This document shows positions 41,051 to 50,100 of a stretch of DNA of 64,000 nt, one piece after another. Positions within the stretch are counted from its first letter, which is position 1. Each line of letters begins with the position of its first letter. Source of the stretch: Limnoglobus roseus (lineage in GTDB: Bacteria > Planctomycetota > Planctomycetia > Gemmatales > Gemmataceae); NCBI RefSeq assembly GCF_008254045.1, contig NZ_CP042425.1, positions 744,001 to 808,000 of the forward strand, given 5' to 3'. A program made the translations under genes and the position numbers. The notes under the pieces were generated by a model. It was not told the origin of the DNA. It made no database searches and was given only the letters and a program-made list of their open reading frames with translations.

Positions 41051-42583
41051 GTGAACCGGCAACACCTGCACACGATTCTGCGGCACGCCGAGGCGCTGGC
41101 CGACGACCGCCCGGACGCCGACCTGCTCGGCCGGTTCCTGCTGCGGCGCGACGACCACGCCTTTGCCACGCTCGTGCGGCGGCACGGGCCGATGGTCTGG
41201 GGCGTGTGCCGGAACCTGTTGCCCGGCGACGCCGACGCGGAAGACGCCTTCCAGGCGACGTTCCTCGCGCTGGTCCGCGGCGGCCGGCGCATCCGCGACG
41301 GCGACCGCCTCGCAGCGTGGCTGCACGGCGTCGCCTTCCGCGTGGCGATGAAGGCCCGCCGCACCGCCGCCCGCCGACGGCAGCGAGAAACGACCGCCGC
41401 GACGGCCGAGGCGACGGCCCCTGTTTCCGAAGCGGCGTGGCACGACCTGCTCACCGCCGTCCACGAGGAAGTCGGTCGCCTGCCGGAAGCCCTGCGGGCG
41501 GCCTTCGTGATGTGCTGCCTGGAAGGCCGGCGGCAGGCCGATGCAGCGGCGCAACTCGGGTTGAAGCCGAACACGCTGACGACCCGCCTTGCCCGCGCCC
41601 GGCAGCGGGTCATCGAAAACCTCACCCGCCGCGGCATCGCCCCCGCGACGGCGGCCGGGGCCATCGGCCTGGGCACGACCACGGGGGCCGCGACCGTACC
41701 CCTGACTTTGGCGGAGCAAGCGATCGCGTTCGCCCGCACCACGGAAACCGTTTCTCCCACCGTTCTCCAACTGGCTCAAGGAGCTTTTGACATGACCACT
41801 CGAACGAAATGGCTGGCGGCCGCGCTGCTCGTCGCGACGGCGATGACGACCACGGTCAGCACGATGTTCTTCTCGGACGCCATCGGGCAATTCCCTGGCG
41901 GACCGGGGAGTGGCCCCACTGGGGCGGCCGGGAGCCGCGGCGGCGGCGCTCGTAGCTCCAGTGGCGGCCCAAGTGGGACGAGCACGATGGCCGCCATGAT
42001 GGCCGTGCGGTGGGAGTACAAGGTTGTCAACGGATTGTTCAACAACTCCGAGGCCGAGGCCGAGATGAACAAACTCGGCGAAGAGGGCTGGGAACTGACC
42101 GCAGTGGTCGAGAAGTTTGGCACGGCCGTGCTCAAGCGGCAAAAATCACGTCGATTGTCGGCGGGTGCCGGGGGCACCACCGGCTTCGGCAGTGTCGGCG
42201 GGACAACGAGTTCACCCGCGCCGGCCGAGGGCACAACAGACCTTCCCGGTAGTATGCCGCCCGGTGCGGCCGCGCCGGTCAAAGCCGTGGAAGCGAAAGA
42301 GCCGGGGACGCACGTCATTCCACTCAAGCACGCGAAGGCGACGGAACTCGAAGGAACAATCGCGTTGCTGATGAACGCGGAACTCCGGGACGCCAACACT
42401 GGTCCCGGGTTCAACCGCGGCGCCCGCGTTTACGTCGGCACTCGTGTGAAGATGGCCGCCGACGCCCGCACAAACTCTCTCGTCGTCCTCGCCGATGACG
42501 CGGCCCTGAAGACGATCAAGGAGCTGCTGGAAAAGCTCGACGTGCCGGAAGCGGAGTCGAATAAGTCGAAGCCGTCGAAGTAA
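41051..42583 (+). CDS. Membrane-tethered ECF sigma factor with DUF4177 and secretin-N-like domains
   Basis: 510 residues from the GTG at 41051, with CGAGG upstream. ECF sigma region 2 (about 28-100, ADAEDAFQATFLALVRGG) and region 4 (about 135-190, LPEALRAAFVMCCLEGRRQA). Then a helix (254-276), a Gly/Ser-rich linker, a DUF4177-like stretch WEYKVVNGLF...LGEEGWELTAV (321-352), and a C-terminal region HVIPLKHAKATELEGTIALL...DARTNSLVVLADDAALKTIK (421-490) that looks like the secretin N-terminal (NolW) domain. Membrane topology puts sigma in the cytoplasm and both other domains outside. ECF sigmas of planctomycetes often carry such tails. No separate anti-sigma gene is present nearby, so the tail may itself sense and hold the factor. 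Confidence 0.85.
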   Translation: MNRQHLHTILRHAEALADDRPDADLLGRFLLRRDDHAFATLVRRHGPMVWGVCRNLLPGDADAEDAFQATFLALVRGGRRIRDGDRLAAWLHGVAFRVAMKARRTAARRRQRETTAATAEATAPVSEAAWHDLLTAVHEEVGRLPEALRAAFVMCCLEGRRQADAAAQLGLKPNTLTTRLARARQRVIENLTRRGIAPATAAGAIGLGTTTGAATVPLTLAEQAIAFARTTETVSPTVLQLAQGAFDMTTRTKWLAAALLVATAMTTTVSTMFFSDAIGQFPGGPGSGPTGAAGSRGGGARSSSGGPSGTSTMAAMMAVRWEYKVVNGLFNNSEAEAEMNKLGEEGWELTAVVEKFGTAVLKRQKSRRLSAGAGGTTGFGSVGGTTSSPAPAEGTTDLPGSMPPGAAAPVKAVEAKEPGTHVIPLKHAKATELEGTIALLMNAELRDANTGPGFNRGARVYVGTRVKMAADARTNSLVVLADDAALKTIKELLEKLDVPEAESNKSKPSK

Positions 42584-42604
42584 CGGCCGAGAACTTCGTG
42601 AACG

Positions 42605-42631
42605 GAACCGGCGGCCGATGGCCGCCGGTTC
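42605..42631. terminator. Hairpin between convergent sigma and thyX genes
   Basis: GAACCGGCGGCC (42605-42616) pairs perfectly with GGCCGCCGGTTC (42620-42631), loop GAT. It is in the 61-base gap between the sigma-factor gene and thyX and can end both transcripts, though it has no strong T-tract. Confidence 0.7.
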
Positions 42632-42644
42632 GCGTTCGTGCGGC

Positions 42645-43469
42645 TCACACCTTCGGGTACGGCGTCGTGATCTCGAACGTGCCGTCGGGCAGCGGGTTCT
42701 TCCGGTAGTCGCCGAAGAGGTTCGGGCTGTCTTTCGCCAACACGTCGAGCATCCGGTTCGCGAGCTTGCGAATCTCCGGTTCGGCCCCGGTCGAGCCGCG
42801 CTGTTCGAGAAAGTGCCGCAGGGCGCGGGCGTTGGCCGTCACGAAGATCTTCGTCTCCGTGGCGTTCGGCAGCACGCTGCGGGCCGCCTGCCGGGCCGAC
42901 TTCCGTCGGGTGGTGCGGTCGGCGTCCGGCGGCAGCATCGCCGCCGCGGCCGCCGCGGGGTCGGCCAACTTCTGGTTCAGCATCTCCGCCAATTTCACAT
43001 AGGCCGCGTGCGAGTGCTTTACCGATTCGAGCCAGACCGCGTGCAATTCCGGGTCGTTCGCGATGATGTCCGGCTCGACGTACTCGGCGATCGACTCGTC
43101 CACGTACCGCTGCGAGAGTTGGCTGTACCCGAACCCCGCCCGGTGTCGGACCAACTCGTGCGTCAGGCTGCGACTCAAGCCCGTCAGCACCATGTTCCAG
43201 ACGCCGTGTTCCAACACGGAGCCGTGGCCGACTTCCTTGATGTGGTTGAGGTACGTCGCGTTCCCACCCGGCCGCGGCTTGGCGAAACTCATGTAACAGA
43301 CTCGGCCGGCCGTCTCGGTCAGCACCTCGGCCGGCGTTTCGCTATCGCTGTTCCAGCTCACGCCGTGGTCGGTGAGGAAGCGGGACAGTTCCAGCGTCGC
43401 CACGATCTGCTTGCCGACGAGGTAGACTTGCGGTTCGGTCAGGACGGTCACGCTGTCGGTATTCGCCAT
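42645..43469 (-). CDS. thyX: FAD-dependent thymidylate synthase (ThyX)
   Basis: 274 residues from the ATG at 43469, preceded by GGAGAAG at ideal spacing. HIKEVGHGSVLEHGVWNMVL and SRSLTHELVRHRAGFGYSQL followed by SQRYVDE are ThyX features. The signature RHR (108-110) is followed by eight rather than seven residues before Ser119, so the motif differs by one from the classical RHRx7S; similar variants occur, as far as I recall, in other ThyX relatives. ThyX makes dTMP from dUMP with methylene-tetrahydrofolate, FAD and NADPH. A 266-base divergent gap precedes the giant-protein genes. Confidence 0.88.
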   Translation of the reverse strand: MANTDSVTVLTEPQVYLVGKQIVATLELSRFLTDHGVSWNSDSETPAEVLTETAGRVCYMSFAKPRPGGNATYLNHIKEVGHGSVLEHGVWNMVLTGLSRSLTHELVRHRAGFGYSQLSQRYVDESIAEYVEPDIIANDPELHAVWLESVKHSHAAYVKLAEMLNQKLADPAAAAAAMLPPDADRTTRRKSARQAARSVLPNATETKIFVTANARALRHFLEQRGSTGAEPEIRKLANRMLDVLAKDSPNLFGDYRKNPLPDGTFEITTPYPKV

Positions 43470-43735
43470 CGGTACTTCTCCGTGTACGTGCGGTCGCACT
43501 TTCTTTCATCGGAATCGCAGCCCCCGCGGGTCGCCGGCTGCCGGACGACAGAGGCGGCAAAGGCGGAACATCGCGCACAATTGGTCCGATTGCGAAGGCT
43601 GGCGGCCCTGCGGGAAAGTTTCCGCAGTTGGCGATCGGTCGGATCGCGACGGAGCGGTATAGTAAGAGTGAATCGCTCTGCTGGATTTGATTCAAGTTGT
43701 GCCCGCTTCTCCTCACGGTCAGAGGACGGCCGACC

Positions 43736-46700
43736 GTGCCGCGTGAACGCTCTCGACTTTGGCCCGCTCTGTCGCTGTTCGCGGCCCTCGTTCTGCTTTG
43801 CACCTCAACGCCGGCCCAGGATTCGGTCAAGAAGCCCGCGGCGGTGAAGCTGCCCGACGGCACGATCGTCTTCTACACGGCCAACCCGAACGAGGTCGCC
43901 CCGAAGGTCGACGGCGTGGTCCTCTCCGCGAAGGAATACCAGAAACTCGCCGATCAAGCCGAGCAACTCAAGAAGCTCCGCGATGCCGTGAAGCCGGTGT
44001 CGCCGAGCGTGTGCGCGATCCGCGGCCGGATCGAGACGCACGGCGGCAAGTCGGTCGCCCGGCTGACGCTCGACTACTCCTTCCGCACGCCGTCGCCGCG
44101 GGCGGTCGTGCTGCTCGGCGGGCAACGCGCGGCCCCGGTGTCGGCCGTCGGGCCGGACGGCAAGATCCCGCTCCTCGAACTCACCGCCGACGGGTTGGCC
44201 GTCGTCGTCGAGCAGGCCGGCGATCAGAAGGTCACGCTCGAACTCGAAGCGGCCGTCGCCCCGCGCGGCGGCAAGAACGAGGTCGGCTTCGAGGTCGGCT
44301 TGCCGAAGGCCGCGATCACGACTCTGACGTTCGATCCGCCCGGCGGGAATGTGAAGAAGCTGACGGTCGGCACGCGGACGCCGGAACCGGCCACCCCCCG
44401 CCCGCCGGAACTAAAACGAACCACCGACGACGCCGGCCGGTACGCGGCGAAGGCCGACGGCAAGGGCGTGCCGCTTGGCCCGATCGACCTGCTGGAAGTC
44501 GCGTGGGACGCCCCGGCGTCGCCGGCCACGTCGGTCGCCGACACCGCGCTGTCATCGGACGCCGACGTGAGCGTGCGGGTGGACGACGCGCAACTCGAAA
44601 CGACCACGAAGCTGCGGCTGAAAGGCCCGGCCCGCGAGTGGCACGTCGTCCTGCCGCGCGAAGCGACCGTGACCGTCGCCCGGCCGACCGCGCCGAACCT
44701 GGAAGCGATTTCCGCCCCGCCCGCCACGGTCACGCGGCCGACCGATGCGAAGCAGCCGTGGAAGATTCTGACGCCCGACGCGGGCGAGTGGGTCGTGACG
44801 GCGACAGTGCCCCAATCCCGGCCGGACGCCACGAACGCGAAGCACGCCGGCCCGTACCCGGTCGCCCTCGCGTTCGTGCCGGGCGTGCCGAAGCAGACGG
44901 GCACGGTCCGCATCTTCGCTCCCACGACGATCCTTCTGAAGAACTTCCGGCACTCGGCCGAGATCCGCCGCCAGGACGCGCCGCTCGGCCCGGACCTGCC
45001 CGTGGCCGTGTTCAAGTTCGCGACCGCCGACAAGAAGCCCCTCACCCTGGACTTCGAAGCCCGGCCCACGCGCGGCTACACGACCGTCCAACCGCACCAC
45101 AAGCTCGACCTCACCCGCACCGGGTGGCGGCTCCGCACGGAGATCCGCGTCCGCCCGGTCCACTCGGTCATCGAGCAACTCACCTTCGACCTGCCCGCCG
45201 GGTGGCACGACCCGCGGGTGCCGCCGCCCGACGACCGCGTGGACGAGGTGCAGGCCGGGGCCGAAGTGAACGGCAAGCGGCCAGTGACGATCCTCCTCGC
45301 GAACGGGCAGTCCGAGCCGTTCACCCTGACCGTCGAAACGCTGTTCGGGGTGCCCGAGACGGCGACCGAGACAACCCTACTGTTGCCGCAGTTCACGCAC
45401 GTGCTCGAGCGAGAGCCGCAGTTGACGGTCACCGTCCCGGACGGGCTAACGGTCCGCGGGTCCGTGCGAGAGGCCGCGCGGGAGGCCGCCCCGAACCCGC
45501 CGCCGGTCGAACTGCAACCAGGCGGGACGCCGAAGCCGGGAACGGCCGTAACGCAGTTGGCCGGCACGTTCGAAGCGCCGCTGGCCCGACTCGACTTGGC
45601 CTGGCAGTCGTACCGGGCGGAACTGACGGCGAGCGTGCGGGCCGACGTGACCGTCGGCGAGCGACAACTCACCGTCGTCGAGTCGATCCAGTTCAAGGCG
45701 AGCGACCCCCTCGGGCGGGCGATTCGACTCCGCGGGCCGCTCAACGCCCTGGCGTTCCAGGCGTCCCCGGCGGTTGAACCGCTGAGCGGCGGGCTGTGGA
45801 CGCTAACACCGCCGGCCGACGCGAAGGAACTCGCGTTCACCGTCAGCTACGCCGTACCGCTGCCGCCCCGTGGGGCGGTCGACAAGCCGCCGTCGGTCGA
45901 GGTGCCGTTGATCTGGCCGGACGCCACGAAGATCGCGGCGGCCGTGCGGGTCTGGGGGGCGGGCACCGGCCGCCGCCCGGCGAACGTCCAGGGGGCGTGG
46001 GAAGAGCGGCCGCCGGAACCGAGCGCCGACCGCGACGCCCTGCCGTGGCTGACCCTCGCCGCGACCGGCTCGATGAAGCCCATCCCCCTGACCTTCGACC
46101 TGCTCGACACGCCCGACACGAGCACGGTCGTGGTCGAGCGAGCCGCCCTTCAATCGTGGGCCTCGCCGGACGGCACGGTGGAGGGGCGGGCACGCTTCCT
46201 GCTCAAGCGGTGGTCGCCGCAGGGCGTCGAGATCGAAATCACCTCGGCCGGCCCGCCGAAGGTTTTCGTGAACAAGGACAAGGCCGACAACCTGACGGCC
46301 CTGCCCGGCGGCGAGGAGTTCGTGCGAACGTACCACGTCCCGCTCCCGGAAGCGCGACCGACCCGCCCGGCACTGGTGATCGAGGTGCAGTACACGTTGC
46401 CGCCGCAACCGCGCGGCGAGATAACGCTCCACCCGCCACAGATCCGCGGCGCGGTGTTGCAGTCGCCCGCGTGGTGGTCGGCGGCCGTGCCGGGCAACAC
46501 CGTGCCGCTCGTGGTCGGCGGCCCGCTGCTGGTGGAACAGCGATGGGGTTGGCGGAGCGGGCTGCCGGCGCCGGCGGCCGCCGTCTCGCCCGGCGAACTC
46601 GACCGCTGGTTCGCGGGCGGCGCAACGCCGGTTGATGCCGACCCGTGGGACGTGCCGACCGACGAGGGCGTGACCGGCCGGCAAACGGCCCCCGCCGCCG

Positions 46701-47116
46701 TGCGAATCCTCCGCGTGCCGCGGTTGCCGTTCGTGCTCGCGTGCTCGTTCTTCGCCCTGGTTTTCGGCCTCGCCGTGTCGCGCCTGCGGCCGCGGCTCGT
46801 CGGCCCGGCGGTCGCGCTGGGCGGTGTGGCCGCGGCCGTGGCCGCCGTGCTGGTCCCGCAACCGGCCGCGCAGGTCGTCTCCGCGAGCGTGCCGGGGTTG
46901 CTCGCGCTCGCGCTGGTGCTCGGCCTGGCCGCCGGGTTGCGGTGGCTGGCCCGGCGGCGCGTCACCCACTTGCCGACGTTCCGCCGCGGGGTGGTGCCCG
47001 TTTCGGCCTCGCCGTCGGTCGGGTCCGGGTCCGGCCCGCGCGGCTCGCGGAACGGAATGCCGCCGCTCGAAGCCGTGAAGTCGTCGCCGCTCCTCCCGCC
47101 CCCGTCTTCGAGCTAA
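43736..47116 (+). CDS. Giant envelope protein, copy 1 of a three-unit architecture
   Basis: 1126 residues from the GTG at 43736, chosen because AGAGGA lies 10 bases upstream and a signal peptide follows (SRLWPALSLFAALVLLCTST); a TTG at 43697 is possible. After export a beta-strand-rich region runs to about residue 980, starting with LPDGTIVFYTANPNEVAPKV, LSAKEYQKLADQ and a charged helical stretch, then VARLTLDYSFRTPSPRAVVL. Two or three hydrophobic helices follow (about 1000-1090) and a Pro/Ser-rich end. No enzyme motif seen. The next gene starts three bases after the stop and has the same plan. Likely an envelope-surface or cell-wall-like component; function not known. Confidence 0.75.
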   Translation: MPRERSRLWPALSLFAALVLLCTSTPAQDSVKKPAAVKLPDGTIVFYTANPNEVAPKVDGVVLSAKEYQKLADQAEQLKKLRDAVKPVSPSVCAIRGRIETHGGKSVARLTLDYSFRTPSPRAVVLLGGQRAAPVSAVGPDGKIPLLELTADGLAVVVEQAGDQKVTLELEAAVAPRGGKNEVGFEVGLPKAAITTLTFDPPGGNVKKLTVGTRTPEPATPRPPELKRTTDDAGRYAAKADGKGVPLGPIDLLEVAWDAPASPATSVADTALSSDADVSVRVDDAQLETTTKLRLKGPAREWHVVLPREATVTVARPTAPNLEAISAPPATVTRPTDAKQPWKILTPDAGEWVVTATVPQSRPDATNAKHAGPYPVALAFVPGVPKQTGTVRIFAPTTILLKNFRHSAEIRRQDAPLGPDLPVAVFKFATADKKPLTLDFEARPTRGYTTVQPHHKLDLTRTGWRLRTEIRVRPVHSVIEQLTFDLPAGWHDPRVPPPDDRVDEVQAGAEVNGKRPVTILLANGQSEPFTLTVETLFGVPETATETTLLLPQFTHVLEREPQLTVTVPDGLTVRGSVREAAREAAPNPPPVELQPGGTPKPGTAVTQLAGTFEAPLARLDLAWQSYRAELTASVRADVTVGERQLTVVESIQFKASDPLGRAIRLRGPLNALAFQASPAVEPLSGGLWTLTPPADAKELAFTVSYAVPLPPRGAVDKPPSVEVPLIWPDATKIAAAVRVWGAGTGRRPANVQGAWEERPPEPSADRDALPWLTLAATGSMKPIPLTFDLLDTPDTSTVVVERAALQSWASPDGTVEGRARFLLKRWSPQGVEIEITSAGPPKVFVNKDKADNLTALPGGEEFVRTYHVPLPEARPTRPALVIEVQYTLPPQPRGEITLHPPQIRGAVLQSPAWWSAAVPGNTVPLVVGGPLLVEQRWGWRSGLPAPAAAVSPGELDRWFAGGATPVDADPWDVPTDEGVTGRQTAPAAVRILRVPRLPFVLACSFFALVFGLAVSRLRPRLVGPAVALGGVAAAVAAVLVPQPAAQVVSASVPGLLALALVLGLAAGLRWLARRRVTHLPTFRRGVVPVSASPSVGSGSGPRGSRNGMPPLEAVKSSPLLPPPSSS

Positions 47117-47119
47117 CCC

Positions 47120-50100
47120 ATGTCCCTCCGCGGCGCGACGGCGGCCCTGGTGCTACTCGCCCTGCTCGCGGGGGTGGCCGTGCTGCCGGCGCAGGTTCCG
47201 GCCGCGGCCGCGCTCGCCACCGGTTTGCACGCGCTGGCGACGCGGGACGCGACGCCGCCCCCCGACCCGTTCCCGATCCGCCGCGTCCTCCTCCCCGGAG
47301 GCACGCCGCTGCCGACCGCGCCAGAGGGGAACCCGTTCCGCCGTATGCCCCGCGAGGAGTTCGAGCAGCGGGTCCGGGCGGCGGTGAACGTGCATTCGCC
47401 GCCGAGCCTTGTCGGGGCGTACTACCGGGCGAGTTTCGCCGGCGATTCGCTCGCGGGCACGGGGGAGTGGGTGGTGTCGGCGGACGGCGACGGCGCGTTG
47501 TCTCTCGACCCGCTGAAGGTCGCCGTCCGCGAGTTGAAGTGGCCCGACGGCCGCGAAGCTTTACTTTGGGGCACGCCCGCGAAACTGTGGGCGGACCGCC
47601 GTGGTCGGACGCCGGTGGCGTTCGCGTGGTCGGCCCGCGGGACGGACGAGCCGGGGGCCGTGCGGTTCGACCTCAGCCTGCCCGCTGCCCCGCTCGCGGT
47701 GTTGGACCTGAACCTGCCGGCCGACCGCGTGCCGGTGGCGAAGCGCGGCCAACTCCTCACTGGCCCCTTCCCGAAGGCCGACAACCGCGCCGGCTGGAAG
47801 ATCGCCTTCGGCGGCGAGTCGCGGCTAGAGTTCGCCGTCCGACGGACGACGGGTGCGGGCCTGCCCGCGGCGTTCGCGACGTTCGCACGGGTCGCGAAGT
47901 TCGACCTCTCGCCCGGCCTTGCCGTCGCCGCCTTCGAGTTCGACACGACCGCTGCCCGCGGTCCACTTTCAACGCTCGAATTCGAATTCGACCCCGCCCT
48001 GACCGTCACCGACGTAACCGCCCCCGGCCTCGAAAGTTGGCACGTGACCGACCGCCGCCTCACGGCAACCTTCCGCGAACCGGTGGCGGCGGGCGTAGTG
48101 GCGGTTGCCGCCGTCGCGGCCGTACCGACCGGCGGCGAACCGTGGCCGGTACCGACCGTGCGCCCCACCTTCGGCCCACTCACCGACGACCGGATCGACG
48201 TTCGCCTGGGCGGCGACGTGAAGCTCGACGGCTGGTCCGGCGGCGATTACCGCCTCGTGCGCACGGCCGCGGCCGACCCGGCATTCACGCTCAGTTTCAA
48301 GGGCGGGCTGCCGTCCGACGGCAACGCACCCCGGCGGCCGCCGTCGTTGCGGGTGCGTGCGGCCACCGCCGAGTTTGCGACCGCGGACGCGCTCGAATGG
48401 CGGGTCGAACCGGGTCGCACGCAACTGACCGCCCGCTTCCGCGTCAGCGTCTCGCGCGGCCCACTGACACGGCTGACGTTCCGCACGCCGCCCGGGTTCA
48501 CGACCCTGCCGGCCGTGCTGACCCCCGACGACCCGACAGCCGCCTGGACCAACACCGGCGGCCTGTGGACGCTGGAGCCGACGCACCCGATCCTGACCGG
48601 CGAAGCCGTGGACGTGCGGGTGGAACTCCGCGGGCCGGCTCCGACGTTCGACACGCCCGACGCCCGACCGACGCTGGCCGTGCCGGTGGTGGCCCCCGTC
48701 GGCACGGCGAAGCGCGACGGCACGCTGACCATTCAAGTGTCGTCAGCCCTCCGCGGGTGGCTCTCACACGCTCCCGGTGACCTCGACGCGCGGACACTCA
48801 AGTACACCCACGACCCGGTCGCGACGCTCACGCTGGCAGCGAAGGGCGTGCCGGCGGATCGCGTCGGCGAACCGGAGGCCGAGAAGCCGGCCCCGGCCGA
48901 GAACGTCTGGCGGTTCGCCGACCTGGCGCTGGCGGTGGCACTCGACCCGGCGGGCAGTGTACGAGGGGAACTCTCCGGCCGCGTGCGGGCAGCGGCGGGG
49001 CGTACCCTGTCGATCACGCTGCCGCCCGGCGCGGCGGTCGAGTCCGCACGAATCGACGGGAAGTGGGCCGACGCGATCGAGACCGACGGGGTGGCGCACC
49101 TGCCAATTCCGACGCCTGATGCCGACGGAGTCGCGTTTACGCTCGCATACCGACTGCCGCCGACGCCGGGGTGGCCGCACCGTCTCGGGCAGACGCAACT
49201 GGATCTGCCGGGTTCACCAATCGTTCGCACGACCTGGGACTTCGGTCCGGACGACCGCCTCTGGCCGACGCTCGCGGCGACTGCGGATGCCGTCCCGCCG
49301 GACGCGGTCGCCGTGCCCGTGGTGCTGGTGCGCGGCGTCGGCTTCGCCCTCGCCGCAGTCTTGTTCGGCTTCACGCTCACGCGACTGCTGGCCGGCACCT
49401 CCGGCCGCGCGTCCCGCTCCACCTTGCTCCTCGCCGCCGCGGTCTTCGGAATGGCCGCGTGGCTCGCGCCGGACGGCTGGCGGGCCGTGGTCCTCCCGCC
49501 GCTCGTCGTCGCGCTCCTCGGACTGCTCGCGTTGACCCTGGTGGCGAAGCCCCGCGCGGTCGTGGTCGTCGGTCTGACGTGGCTCCTCGGCTCCACGTCA
49601 GAGGCTCAAGCCCCCGAGGCGGCGACGGTTTACTTCCTTCAAGAATCCGCGACGGAACCGAACCAACTGACGGCCCTGGTCCCGCAGACGGTCCTCGACC
49701 GGCTGACCGCCGTCGCGACGCCCGCCGTGCCGCCGCTGGTGGTGACGGACGCCGAGTACGCGGGAACCGAGGCCGACGGCGCGGCCCGATTCACCGCGAC
49801 CTGGGCCGTCCACGCCACCCGCGACGGCCCGCAACAACTCGTACTCCCGCTCACCAGCGTGCGGCTCGAAACGATGACGCTCGACGGGGCCGCCGCCTAC
49901 CCGGACGCCTCCCAGCTGAACCAGTACGCCCTCACGGTGGCCGGCCGAGGGCGGCACGAGGTGAAGGCCGCATTCACCGTCGCCGTCACGGGCACGGCCG
50001 GCGACCGCGACCTGCGGTTCGGCGTGCCGGACCTGCTCCCGTCGCGGCTGAACTTCGCCCTCCCGCCGGCCGGCCGACAGCCGAGCCTCGCCGGGCGTAC

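Noticed and set aside
48600-48780. Stretch of long open frames on other strands across the giant genes
   Set aside because: High GC makes all six frames open. Only the plus-strand frames show codon use, signal peptides and protein-like composition.
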